Positions 24,681-33,439 are shown, counted from the stretch's first letter. The stretch is 35,984 bases of DNA from Nitrosospira sp. 56-18 (GCA_001899235.1 MKVR01000014.1:122361-158344); one strand, 5' to 3'. Notes: generated by a model from the sequence alone, not told the origin. Numbers and translations are program-made.

Positions 24681-25823
24681 TCAGCTTCGATCATGCGCCA
24701 GTGTCTTTCCGTAGATCCGGTAACGCTTGTACTCCTTGCAGCCCATGTACTTGAGAATACTGCGCATGGGCTTGTTGTCCTCGAGTATCCAGGACAGTTC
24801 CAGCGCCTGTATTCCCCTGGAAATCGCCGCCTGCCGCGGGGCATCGATCACCATCAAGGCGAGCGCTATGCCAAGCGGCGTATTCTGAAACTGCCTGCGC
24901 ACCCCCATCAACGGGATCCTGCCTGTACGAACTCCCCTGGATTTGAGATGATGGATTAGCCCTATCCAGCCCAAAGGGAATAAATTTCCATTCAATCCGG
25001 CAAAAATTTCATTCAGGTTCGGCAATCCCGCCATGAAGGCCGCGGGAATACCATCGACCTCCGCGATCTGGACGAAATCGTCCGGAACAAGGAGGCGAAG
25101 GCTGGTGCCCAGTTCGGCAAACTCGGCCTCGGTGAAAGGCACAAAACCCCAGTTTTCCGACCATGCATCGTTGAATATATCACGCAGGGTTTCCATTTCT
25201 TCGCCGAATCTATCCCTCCTCAATTTCCGCAATACGATCTGCTTCGAAAACTTTTCTTTCAAGCTGACCATCAATTGGGGTGGCGAATCGTCCACCTTTA
25301 CCCAATAGGCAAGCATATCCTTCACCGGCCGATAGCCGTGCTGTTCCAGGAGGGGGCCATACCACGTCCGGGAATGGGGCATCATCACCATCGGCGGCGT
25401 ATCAAAACCTTCCACCAGAATGCCGCATTCCTGATTGATGGATAAATTGAACGGTCCCGTGACATGCATCGTACCGCGGGCGGCCAGCCAGTCTTCCGCG
25501 CTGGATAGAAGCGCATCCAGCACCTCTGCATCCTCTATCATTTCAAGCAGACCAAAATGGCCGGTGCGCGGACCATAACGGTCCCGATGGAGTTGATCAA
25601 CCTGAGCGCTGATCCTGCCTACTGGTTCGTTATTCCGATATGCGACCCACGCCTGCCATTCCGCATGCTTCAGAAATGGGTTGAATTTCGAAAAATGCAG
25701 GCGCCGCTCCAGCCGCAGCGGCGGAACCCATAGCGGATCATCGGCATATATGCGCCATGGAACATCGATAAATGTTCCCATCTCCCGCCAGCTGGCAACA
25801 GGACGGACGACTATCGGCCCCAT
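24681..25823 (-). CDS. GNAT-fold acyltransferase, YghO/bacterial ceramide synthase-like
   Basis: A 380-residue protein of the YghO family. Typical N-terminus IVVRPVASWREMGTFIDVPW with IYADDPLWVPPLRLE. Core block MHVTGPFNLSINQECGILVEGFDTPPMVMMPH is a hallmark of the family. The C-terminal part, with GIQALELSWILEDNKPMRSILKYMGCKEYKRYRIYGK, is a GNAT-like acyltransferase domain. The Caulobacter member acts as bacterial ceramide synthase, N-acylating a sphingoid base. ATG 25823 is chosen because family members begin about there; TTG 25862 is the other option. It is the first gene of the operon with the lipid kinase and phosphotransferase. Assignment as N-acyltransferase is by family resemblance and context. 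Confidence 0.65.
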   Translation of the reverse strand: MGPIVVRPVASWREMGTFIDVPWRIYADDPLWVPPLRLERRLHFSKFNPFLKHAEWQAWVAYRNNEPVGRISAQVDQLHRDRYGPRTGHFGLLEMIEDAEVLDALLSSAEDWLAARGTMHVTGPFNLSINQECGILVEGFDTPPMVMMPHSRTWYGPLLEQHGYRPVKDMLAYWVKVDDSPPQLMVSLKEKFSKQIVLRKLRRDRFGEEMETLRDIFNDAWSENWGFVPFTEAEFAELGTSLRLLVPDDFVQIAEVDGIPAAFMAGLPNLNEIFAGLNGNLFPLGWIGLIHHLKSRGVRTGRIPLMGVRRQFQNTPLGIALALMVIDAPRQAAISRGIQALELSWILEDNKPMRSILKYMGCKEYKRYRIYGKTLAHDRS

Positions 25824-26410
25824 GGATGGACCCGGTATTTTATTCTTGTACGAAACATGCAAATATTTACAAAATCAAATCATGATCAACAGGGAAACGG
25901 GATGCTATTCACTATGTCCCTCGGCTTTCCTGATCCTCTTCCGCCCTTTGCCGCCCTGCTCCACAAGCGAAGCATTGAAACTCGCGCAAAAACCATGTCA
26001 AATGCGCACTGGATTGAAATGGGGGATGTGCAGCACCCGCTTCCCTGGAGGAAGTGGGGCGCCTGCGCGGGACCGCCGGCAGATGCGTTAACCCGATACC
26101 TTGATGGCTACCTATGATATTATAATGGGATTTTTCTGCCCCGGTTCAGAATGGCAATGCGCGTCATGGAGGAAAGTGAGCCATTTTAACCGTCAAACGG
26201 ATAAAACGTAATGTATTCACCAGCGTAAAACAGACGGGTTTTTGTCGTTCCAAAGCGGCATAACTTGAAGCCGGGATGATCTGCGACCGCCCGCTTTGCC
26301 GGATAGTTCAAGTTTACGGGGACAAGTCGAGGGTCGGGGATATTGCAGAAAAGAGAAAGGTGATAGTCAAAATTTACCGTGGCAACACTTTAAACAGAGG
26401 TTGATTACTA
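25824..26410. other. Intergenic region between divergent genes, with an inverted repeat
   Basis: About 590 bases with no supported gene. A frame at 25857-26117 codes for nothing recognisable. It must contain the promoters of the minus-strand lipid operon and of the plus-strand small membrane protein, FabF and ACP genes. An 8-base inverted repeat, AACTTGAA (26262-26269) and TTCAAGTT (26307-26314), has a 37-base spacer and lies upstream of the plus-strand genes. It is a candidate operator or stem. No convincing -35/-10 pair was found. Confidence 0.4.
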
Positions 26411-26665
26411 ATGGAAAGTAGCGAAACCAACCTGATCATTTCCCTCGCGCTCATTCCGGTCGTCATCTGGCTGCAGGTCTGGGTGCGGAAGCGGCGCAGC
26501 CGGCGTCGCAACGAATCGGGCCAGCAGGAGTTCGACAGCTTGGGCGCAACACTCCTTTCCGCAATCATAGAGGGCGGAGCGGTAATTTCGAGTTTGATAC
26601 TCATCATCTGGATCATGGGAGGCATATTGCGATATCTATTCCCGGTCATATTCAATGCAAAATAA
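26411..26665 (+). CDS. Small two-helix membrane protein, unknown
   Basis: An 84-residue protein with a hydrophobic stretch at residues about 8-25 (IISLALIPVVIWLQVWV) and another at about 54-80 (VISSLILIIWIMGGILRYLF), separated by a strongly basic loop with RKRRSRRR. AGAGG about eleven bases upstream of the ATG supports translation. It stands alone, divergent from the lipid operon and ahead of FabF by 179 bases. No family was recognised. Inner-membrane location with the basic loop in the cytoplasm is likely. Confidence 0.5.
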   Translation: MESSETNLIISLALIPVVIWLQVWVRKRRSRRRNESGQQEFDSLGATLLSAIIEGGAVISSLILIIWIMGGILRYLFPVIFNAK

Positions 26666-26844
26666 GCATGAGTTCCCGAGGGACGATGTAGCTCTGCATC
26701 CTTTTACTTGATTGGTGATGGTTCCGCCGGCGAATCAATACGTACCGCAAAGCCTTGCTCCCTATCGGCTTCGGATACTGCTAAAATTGTAAAAGCTCTT
26801 TATCGAAGGCGGCTGCTAAGATCCATGATAAAACCCGATTGTGT

Positions 26845-28065
26845 ATGCGCGTAGTTGTCACTGGAATGGGGGTTGTTTCACCCATTGGAATAGGCACCGC
26901 CCAGTTCTGGGCAGCCGCCGTGAATGGAATCAGTGGCATAAAAAGAATCGAAGGCTTTGACGCTTCCGACCAGCGTTCGCAGGTTGCGGGCCAGGTTCCT
27001 TCCTTCAATCCTTCGGACTTTCTGTCCCCAAAGCTTCTTGATCAGATAGACAGGTTTGCCCAGCTGGCACTGCTTGCATCCAAGCTTGCACTGGAGGATG
27101 CCGGCGGACTCGACTCGTACGATCCCGGACGTGTCGCCGTCAGCATCGGATCGGGAATGGGGGGCTTCGGCACGTTTGAATCCTCAGCCATCCGTAAATT
27201 TAGAAATCAGCCGGTGCCCCCCTTCACCGTGCCCCGGACCATGGCAAACTCAGCCGCAGCCTGGGTTGCGATCAAGCACCGGTTTACAGGGGTGAACCTG
27301 ACATGCAGCACGGCCTGTTCTTCCGGAGCCAATGCGATAGGAATGGCGCTGGATCTTTTGCGATCAGGACGCGCCGATGTGGTAGTCGCCGGAGGCGCCG
27401 AAGCTTGCGTGTTGCCGCTGACCATGACGAGCTTCGAAATATTGCGTGCCTTGAGCACGGGTTTCAATACCGATCCTGAGCGCGCCTCCCGTCCATTTGC
27501 GAAGGGCCGCGACGGTTTTGTGATGTCGGAGGGAGCAGGCATACTCATCCTGGAAAGGGAAGAGAAGGCGAAACAGCGAGGAGCCAGGGGATATGCGCGC
27601 CTCGCGGGATTTGGACAGACATGCGATGCAGCGCATATCGTGATGCCAGACATGAACGGCCAGGTGGCAGCGATGCGGGGAGCCATCGTGGACGCCGGGC
27701 TGGAGCCGGAAGATATCGACCACATCAATGCCCACGCCACCTCGACACCCCTGGGCGACATCGTCGAAACCCGTGCTGTAAAGAATCTTTTTGGCGAACG
27801 GGCGAAAAACATTCCTATCAGCGCAACCAAGTCGCTGATTGGCCACTCCATCGGCGCCTCGGCCGCAATGAGCAGCATCGCCACGATCATGGCCTTGCAT
27901 ACGGGAACAGTACATCCCACCATCAATCTCGACGAGGCTGATCCGGAGTGCGATCTCGATTACACCCCTAATCAAGCGCAGCAGAAAAATCCCCGAACCG
28001 GGCTATGCAACGCATTCGGGTTCGGCGGAAATAATGCAAGCATCCTTTTCACAACTCTTGAGTGA
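26845..28065 (+). CDS. Beta-ketoacyl-ACP synthase II (FabF-type)
   Basis: A 406-residue condensing enzyme that elongates acyl chains on an acyl carrier protein. Catalytic Cys158 is in STACSSGANAIG, the first His in NAHATSTPLGD (His297) and the second His in KSLIGHSIGASAA (His334). The N-terminus MRVVVTGMGVVSPIG is standard. ATG 26845 is used rather than TTG 26839. The upstream ribosome site is poor. It is followed 15 bases later by its own ACP, the reverse of the usual acpP-fabF order of the fatty-acid cluster. This suggests a second, dedicated set, possibly supplying acyl chains for the lipid operon opposite. Confidence 0.85.
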   Translation: MRVVVTGMGVVSPIGIGTAQFWAAAVNGISGIKRIEGFDASDQRSQVAGQVPSFNPSDFLSPKLLDQIDRFAQLALLASKLALEDAGGLDSYDPGRVAVSIGSGMGGFGTFESSAIRKFRNQPVPPFTVPRTMANSAAAWVAIKHRFTGVNLTCSTACSSGANAIGMALDLLRSGRADVVVAGGAEACVLPLTMTSFEILRALSTGFNTDPERASRPFAKGRDGFVMSEGAGILILEREEKAKQRGARGYARLAGFGQTCDAAHIVMPDMNGQVAAMRGAIVDAGLEPEDIDHINAHATSTPLGDIVETRAVKNLFGERAKNIPISATKSLIGHSIGASAAMSSIATIMALHTGTVHPTINLDEADPECDLDYTPNQAQQKNPRTGLCNAFGFGGNNASILFTTLE

Positions 28066-28080
28066 AGGAATAAATCGGAT

Positions 28081-28335
28081 ATGGATAGAGCAGAGATTGA
28101 AACAAAAGTCATACAGTTCATCGCCACCAAGGTAGAGAACAGGGATGCGTCCACTATTAACAGCTCATCCAAATTCGAGGAGCTTGGCCTCGATTCCATG
28201 GATACCATCCAGCTCCTGTTTGACGCCGAGGATAGTTTCGGCATCAACTTTGATGGTGAAGAGGCAAAAGGATTTACGACTGTAGGGGATATTGTTTCTT
28301 ATATCGAAAAGCACCAGGCACAAGCTGCGTCGTAA
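28081..28335 (+). CDS. Acyl carrier protein (stand-alone)
   Basis: An 84-residue acidic four-helix carrier. The phosphopantetheine site is Ser39 in GLDSMDTIQLLFDAED. This differs from the AcpP consensus DSLDxVEL, notably Met for Leu and Gln for Glu. It follows FabF by 15 bases and so is co-expressed. A dedicated ACP is a known companion of bacterial sphingolipid genes, where it hands acyl groups to serine palmitoyltransferase or ceramide synthase. That role is inferred here. It converges with topB; 28336-28431 shows no strong terminator. Confidence 0.85.
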   Translation: MDRAEIETKVIQFIATKVENRDASTINSSSKFEELGLDSMDTIQLLFDAEDSFGINFDGEEAKGFTTVGDIVSYIEKHQAQAAS

Positions 28336-28431
28336 TAAGCGGGTGGAGCGCAGGCCAGAAAAAACAACACAGGAAACCGATATGAGGGCCACGAAAGCGC
28401 TGAACGAATCTTCGCGGGTGTCCAAAGTTTT

Positions 28432-30963
28432 TTAAGCGGTCTTCTTTCTGCCTGACGATTTTGGCCTGGCTTTTGTCCCGGTTTCGGTCGTTCCTGATCT
28501 CGCCTTGCTCTCCCTGACTACTTTCGCCTCGAACTCGAACTCCACCTTGCCATCTTTACCCATGACGAGATAAGCCGAAAAGGGCCTGCCTTTTTTGGAG
28601 ATGAACTTCGAAAGCAGATCAGTTTTGCCGGTTCGCAGAAGCTGGGCTACCTGCTCCCGTTCGAGAGCACGCGCGAGAATGATCTTTCCGATCCGGAAGT
28701 TGCAGCCGCGAGTCGGACCCACGGCTTTCTCGCATATATAACTCATGCCGTGATCATATATATTCCCTCCACAGCGGGGACACTTCCCGATTGCCGCCTG
28801 ACCAGAAAAATCGATTTCCTCTGCCCCTGCCTCATCGTTCTTGCCAAAATCAAATTTCATCTCAAGCGTATCGGTAAGCCTGACATTGGCATTGAAGAGG
28901 CGCCCTGTTTTACTACGAAATCCCTGGAGCGGCCCTACTTCCTTTTTAGTGATCAGCTGCTCCATTTCCGCCGTTTCAAATTGCCGTCCCGCCAGGATCT
29001 TCCATAATGCGAAATCACACTGCTGGCACTGAAATTTCTTGTATGTCTCCTGCATCACCCCGCCGCATTTAGGGCAGGGAGAGGCAAGGGTGGAAAAATC
29101 ACCGCTGATGGTTTCACCGCGATGGCTTTTCGCCTGCTCCACCATGTGGTTCGTCATTCCGGCAATTTCTTCCATGAATTTTCCACGCTCGAGCTTCCCC
29201 TGCTCTATCTGCCGCAGCTTGAACTCCCAGTCGCCGGTCAGTTCCGGGGAAGTCAATTCAGGCACATTCAGCCCTCGCAACAGCGTAATAAGAGAAAACG
29301 CCTTGGCTGTGGGGTGCAATTCCCGTCCAACCCGCTGCATGTAGTTTTCAAATACCAGTCCTTCGATAATCGCGGCCCGGGTGGCCGGAGTACCCAAACC
29401 CTTGGTACTCATTGCCTCGCGCAACTCTTCGTCTTCCACCATTTTTCCGGCACTTTCCATTGCGGAGAGAAGAGTGGCTTCATTGAACCGGGCTGGTGGC
29501 CTGGTCTGGCTGGACATCACCTTGATATCTTCGGCAAAAGCCGGCTCGCCGGCCGCCACTTTGATGAGATTGGTTTCATTCCCGCCTGTACCGGACTGGG
29601 CTTCCTTCCCATAGACCACCTGCCAGCCTGGGTTCACCATAACCCGGCCTTCGGTCTTGAATGGCTCATTCTCGACCCGGGTTATCCGGGTGGTTACCAA
29701 GAACTCGGCCGCTGGGTAGAAAATTCCCAGAAACCGTTTTGTCACCAGATCGTAAAGCTTGGCCTCAGCCTCGTTCAACCCCTTAGGCTCGAGCGAGGTC
29801 GGGATGATGGCGAAATGGTCCGAAATCTTTGCGTTGTTGAATATGCGCTTGTTCGGCTTCACCCACCCGGCTTCAAGTATCTCCTTCGCATGCTTTCCAT
29901 ATGAAGTCTTTCCCAGCGAGCCCAGTGTTTCCTTGACCGTCGCAATGTAATCCTCGGGGAGGGCGCGCGAGTCGGTGCGCGGATAAGTCAACACTTTATG
30001 CTTTTCATATAACGCCTGGGCCAGTCCCAGCGTTGCCTTGGCGGAAAACCCGAAACGGCCGTTTGCGTCTCGCTGCAAACTCGTCAGGTCATAAAGCAAC
30101 GGGCAGATTTCACTGGATGGCTTGCTCTCCTCGCTCACCACCCCGGTTTTATTTATGCACTTTGCGCGAATGCTTTCCGCACGGCTCTGATCCCATAACC
30201 TCTCGGGTCTCTGCTCGGCATCCTTTTTGTCTTTGGAAAATCGCTCGTCGAACCAGCGGCCCACGTATGTGCCAGCTTCGACCAAAAAGGTCGCATGCAC
30301 TTCCCAGTAATTTCTGGGAATAAACTTCTTAATAGCATCTTCCCGTTCGATGAGAATAGCCAGCGTGGGGGTCTGAACGCGCCCCACCGTAGTCTTGTGG
30401 AACCCGCCCTCCTGCGAATTGAAGGCGGTCATCGCGCGGGTGCCATTGATGCCGACCAGCCAATCCGCTTCGGAGCGGCTCACCGCCGCTTCTGCCAGCG
30501 GGTGAACGGCAGAAGCATCGAGCAGCTTCGCAAAACCCTCCCGAATCGAAGCAGGCGTCATCGATTGCAGCCATAATCGCTTTACCGGCTTGGCGGTACC
30601 AATATGGCGCACGATATAATGAAAAATCAACTCCCCCTCGCGTCCGGCATCGCACGCATTGATGAGCGCCTCCACGTCCTTGCGCTTGATAAGCCTCGCG
30701 AGAAGCTTCAGCCGTGATTCAGTTTTTTCGATAGGGTTGAGATCGAAGTGTGGTGGAATAACGGGCAAATTGGCGAAACTCCATTTTCCGCGCTTGACCT
30801 CATATTCTTCCGGTACCGCCAGCTCAAGCAAATGCCCGATCGCCGACGACAATACATACCGATCGCTCTCGAAGTAGTCGGTGTGCTTGTCGAACCCGCC
30901 CAGGGCTCGCGCGATATCGGAAGCGACAGAGGGCTTCTCGGTAATAATCAAGGTTTTACCCAT
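28432..30963 (-). CDS. topB: DNA topoisomerase III
   Basis: An 843-residue type IA topoisomerase that cuts and passes single DNA strands. Toprim motif: TEKPS with Glu9, then DAGREGE from Asp105. SRSEADWLVGIN and GRVQTPTLAIL are conserved. The catalytic Tyr327 lies in LTYPRTDSR. The C-terminus has Zn-ribbon-like motifs (CPKCGG...CQQCDF near 625, then CPRCGG...C) and a basic tail rich in Lys and Ser. It is longer than the E. coli form because of these added C-terminal units. AGGAG sits four bases before the ATG. It is a monocistronic minus-strand gene, convergent with the ACP gene. Confidence 0.93.
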   Translation of the reverse strand: MGKTLIITEKPSVASDIARALGGFDKHTDYFESDRYVLSSAIGHLLELAVPEEYEVKRGKWSFANLPVIPPHFDLNPIEKTESRLKLLARLIKRKDVEALINACDAGREGELIFHYIVRHIGTAKPVKRLWLQSMTPASIREGFAKLLDASAVHPLAEAAVSRSEADWLVGINGTRAMTAFNSQEGGFHKTTVGRVQTPTLAILIEREDAIKKFIPRNYWEVHATFLVEAGTYVGRWFDERFSKDKKDAEQRPERLWDQSRAESIRAKCINKTGVVSEESKPSSEICPLLYDLTSLQRDANGRFGFSAKATLGLAQALYEKHKVLTYPRTDSRALPEDYIATVKETLGSLGKTSYGKHAKEILEAGWVKPNKRIFNNAKISDHFAIIPTSLEPKGLNEAEAKLYDLVTKRFLGIFYPAAEFLVTTRITRVENEPFKTEGRVMVNPGWQVVYGKEAQSGTGGNETNLIKVAAGEPAFAEDIKVMSSQTRPPARFNEATLLSAMESAGKMVEDEELREAMSTKGLGTPATRAAIIEGLVFENYMQRVGRELHPTAKAFSLITLLRGLNVPELTSPELTGDWEFKLRQIEQGKLERGKFMEEIAGMTNHMVEQAKSHRGETISGDFSTLASPCPKCGGVMQETYKKFQCQQCDFALWKILAGRQFETAEMEQLITKKEVGPLQGFRSKTGRLFNANVRLTDTLEMKFDFGKNDEAGAEEIDFSGQAAIGKCPRCGGNIYDHGMSYICEKAVGPTRGCNFRIGKIILARALEREQVAQLLRTGKTDLLSKFISKKGRPFSAYLVMGKDGKVEFEFEAKVVRESKARSGTTETGTKARPKSSGRKKTA

Positions 30964-31191
30964 GAAACTCCTGTAAATTTCCGCAGTATCCGGAACCTTC
31001 CGTCATCGATGAAGACCAACGCCTTGCCCGATGAATCATGAGTTCCATGATCCTCTGAAGTTTCGGCGGAGCACGCATGCCCCAGCTGGAACAGTCTCTT
31101 TCCATCACCTTTCCGTTCTTATATCAACCGCCGCTTTCTGCATTTCAAAATCCGCCAACATGAGAAGCCCAAATACAGGATCGCCGGCCGG

Positions 31192-32283
31192 CTACCGCAG
31201 GCGCTGATAGCGCCCGCCTGGAAGACTGGCGATCACGCCATCGAGTTCTAACGACAATAGCATCGCCGATACCGTTTCAACCGTCAAGCCGGTGCCGGCG
31301 CACAAGGCATCGATATCGCTGATGTCATGCCCAAGATAATTCAGAAGCACCGATTCCTGAACGACAGGCTCCTTGGCGCCGTCACTTGCGCGTATGCTGC
31401 GAGCCGGACATTCATACCCGAACTCATCCAGGATATCCTCGATCGCTTCCACGAGCTTCGCCCCTTGCTTGATGAGCGCGTGGCATCCCTTGGAGAAAGG
31501 CGAGTGAATGGAGCCGGGAACAGCAAACACATCTCGCCCTTCCTCCAAAGCCTGGCGCGCAGTGATGAGTGAGCCGCTTTCCAGCGCGGCTTCCACTACC
31601 AGGCAACCACGGCTCATGCCGCTGATTATCCGGTTGCGGCGCGGGAAATTACTACCGATTGCGGGAGTACCCAAGGGAAACTCGGAAATCAATGCGCCAT
31701 GTTCAGCCAACAAGTGGGCAAGATTTCTGTTCCTGCCCGGATATACGATATCCAGTCCCGTTCCCACCACGCCTATACTGGCTGCGGTGCCGCGCAAACC
31801 GCCGCCATGAGCTGCCGCGTCCACCCCCAGCGCCATTCCGCTCACGACGCAAAATCCCGCGTTACTCGCAGCTTCGGCAAAAGCCTCTGCGTTTGCCAGG
31901 CCTTGGGGCGTGGCGTTGCGGCTTCCCACGATCGCGAGCATGGGAAAAGTCAGCAGCTCACGTCTGCCCTTGAGATAGAGAAGAGGCGGCGGATCAGCAA
32001 TGTTGAGCAGTAGTGGCGGGTAATCGGCATCGGCCAGCGTGACGATGGAGTTTGCCGGATTCTCGAGCCATTTAAGCGCTGCGGCCACTTGCTCCGCATC
32101 TGCCCCTCGCACCAGGCTGGCAGCCGCTTTCCGTTTTATCACACGCTCCAGCTCCGCGGCAGGAGCTGAAAGGATTTCAGCCGGGCTATCGAAAGCGCCC
32201 AGCAATTTTCTGATTGATTCATCTCCAAGACCATCAATCATCGAAAGAGCAAGCCAGGACTCGACGTCACTTGTCATTTTCAT
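31192..32283 (-). CDS. dprA: DNA processing protein DprA (Smf)
   Basis: A 363-residue DprA, which loads RecA on incoming single-stranded DNA during transformation. A helical N-terminal part (WLALSMIDGLGDESI) precedes the Rossmann-like core: AIVGSRNATPQG, VVSGMALGVDAAAH, GTGLDIVYPGRN, NFPRRNRIISGMS and LITARQALEEGRDVFAVPG. A C-terminal winged-helix-like part ends in GGRYQRL. The start is uncertain: ATG 32283 or GTG 32304, neither with a clear ribosome site. It is divergent from def, as commonly found in this group, with a repeat copy between them. Confidence 0.92.
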   Translation of the reverse strand: MKMTSDVESWLALSMIDGLGDESIRKLLGAFDSPAEILSAPAAELERVIKRKAAASLVRGADAEQVAAALKWLENPANSIVTLADADYPPLLLNIADPPPLLYLKGRRELLTFPMLAIVGSRNATPQGLANAEAFAEAASNAGFCVVSGMALGVDAAAHGGGLRGTAASIGVVGTGLDIVYPGRNRNLAHLLAEHGALISEFPLGTPAIGSNFPRRNRIISGMSRGCLVVEAALESGSLITARQALEEGRDVFAVPGSIHSPFSKGCHALIKQGAKLVEAIEDILDEFGYECPARSIRASDGAKEPVVQESVLLNYLGHDISDIDALCAGTGLTVETVSAMLLSLELDGVIASLPGGRYQRLR

Positions 32284-32470
32284 CTCGGTAGATTCGCCGG
32301 ACACGAAATGCCGGTTGAATTCGATAGCTAACCATTATCGGCCCGTCTCGTTCGAAACTGGATCAGGGCCTGTCAAGGAAGAGCCGAGCAAATCCTCGCT
32401 GGCGCGACGGCGTCTTTGCGGGATAGGGTGTGCGAAAGACGACGGCGCGGATGAAACAGATTGAGCAGGA

Positions 32471-32715
32471 TTGAACCCAAATCCGGCAACTGACCGCTCA
32501 TTTCCAAGTTAAAACCATGATCCACAAGGACTTTCCACGATACCTGGCGTTCACCTGTATAGTGAGTTCGCTACAGGGCGGATTGTGCGATTTTTGCGGC
32601 ACATGGCTGCGTTGCAACTCCCTGGAATGGAATGACCATTCCTCGTCGCAGCACCTTGCCCTGCACTCCAAAAACCGCACAATCCGCCCTGTCCAACTAC
32701 CGGATTTAGGTTGAA
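32471..32715. repeat. Dispersed repeat, copy 3 (long form with internal hairpin)
   Basis: A 245-base unit with imperfect 25-base ends (18 of 25 matching when one is inverted): the left end at 32471-32495 contains AAATCCGG and the right end at 32691-32715 contains CCGGATTT. Inside, 32573-32596 and 32669-32692 form a 24-base inverted repeat with one mismatch. Nested within are GCTGCG/CGCAGC (32606-32611, 32647-32652) and GGAATGG/CCATTCC (32624-32630, 32636-32642), giving a 120-base hairpin. No transposase is encoded. It occupies the middle of the 603-base dprA-def gap. The layout is that of a MITE-like element. Confidence 0.8.
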
Positions 32716-32767
32716 ACGTTGTGAATCCCGCTGAGGCGTCGAAAAGCCAGTCTTGGTTCAGATCAGA

Positions 32768-32773
32768 TATAAT
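32768..32773 (+). promoter_or_regulatory. Possible -10 element for def
   Basis: A perfect TATAAT lies 114 bases before the deformylase ATG, shortly after the right end of repeat copy 3. No good -35 hexamer lies 16-18 bases upstream, so this is only a candidate. A short inverted repeat, CCGTG-AAA-CACGG at 32799-32811, follows in the leader. Confidence 0.25.
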
Positions 32774-32886
32774 GGGGCTTGTCCATGATCCATAAACACC
32801 GTGAAACACGGATGCCGAGTCAACCAGGTTCCTCGTGATAAAGATTCTGCATTCAGTTCCTCAAATGTGCAAGTTTCCTCTTCCTT

Positions 32887-33390
32887 ATGGCACTCCTGAA
32901 GATATTGCTCTATCCAGACGAACGTCTGCATATCGTCGCGGACCCGGTATCGAAAGTTAACGAGGAAACCAGGCTCCTCGTGCGCGATATGGCGGAAACA
33001 ATGTATTCCGCACGTGGCATCGGCCTGGCAGCAACTCAGGTCGATGTGCATCAACGCGTGATCGTTATCGACGTTTCCGACACCCATGACACGCTGTACG
33101 TATTTATCAATCCCGAGATCGTCGCGAGGAGTGGCGAATCCGATTATGAAGAAGGCTGTCTGTCAGTCCCGGGAGTCTTCGGAAAAGTATCTCGTGCCCA
33201 TCAAATTACGGTCAACGCGCTCGATGCCGACGGTCAGCCGTTCACGCTCGATGCGGATGGAGTGCTGGCGGTATGCATTCAGCATGAAATGGATCATTTG
33301 CTGGGCAAGGTATTCGTCGAGTATTGGTCACAAATGAAGCAATCCCGCCTGCGCACAAAACTGAAAAAGCAGCGGCGCAAGGTGATGTGA
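32887..33390 (+). CDS. def: Peptide deformylase
   Basis: A 167-residue metalloenzyme that removes the N-terminal formyl group from new proteins. All three signature motifs are present: GIGLAATQ (residues about 45-52), EEGCLSVPG with the metal-binding Cys, and QHEMDHLLG with two metal-binding His and the catalytic Glu. The C-terminal tail is basic, as is usual. The ribosome site is weak. It begins the def-fmt-rsmB run, the common bacterial arrangement, but is separated from fmt by 120 bases that include repeat copy 4. Confidence 0.95.
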   Translation: MALLKILLYPDERLHIVADPVSKVNEETRLLVRDMAETMYSARGIGLAATQVDVHQRVIVIDVSDTHDTLYVFINPEIVARSGESDYEEGCLSVPGVFGKVSRAHQITVNALDADGQPFTLDADGVLAVCIQHEMDHLLGKVFVEYWSQMKQSRLRTKLKKQRRKVM

Positions 33391-33439
33391 CACCGGCTGC
33401 GCAACCGCCGGCACGATAGATCTGGCTCGGGCGAAACCG

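Noticed and set aside
23339-24959. Two long plus-strand frames (208 and 373 codons)
   Set aside because: Shadows of the permease, NTP transferase and acyltransferase genes, Gln/Arg/His-rich as expected for antisense frames.
25857-26117. 86-codon frame in the lipid-operon promoter gap
   Set aside because: No family resemblance, no ribosome site, and it covers the probable promoter region.
27207-27975. Minus-strand frames of 239 and 203 codons
   Set aside because: Antisense to FabF, which has complete catalytic residues.
26845-28335. FabF-ACP as a polyketide or aryl-polyene cluster
   Set aside because: No further ketosynthase, ketoreductase, dehydratase or thioesterase genes accompany them in the window.
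29122-29904. 260-codon plus-strand frame
   Set aside because: Antisense to topB; no domain seen.
32517-32714. 65-codon frame in repeat copy 3 considered as a gene
   Set aside because: It runs through both arms of the hairpin; copies 1 and 2 do not preserve it beyond the first block, so it is treated as part of the repeat.
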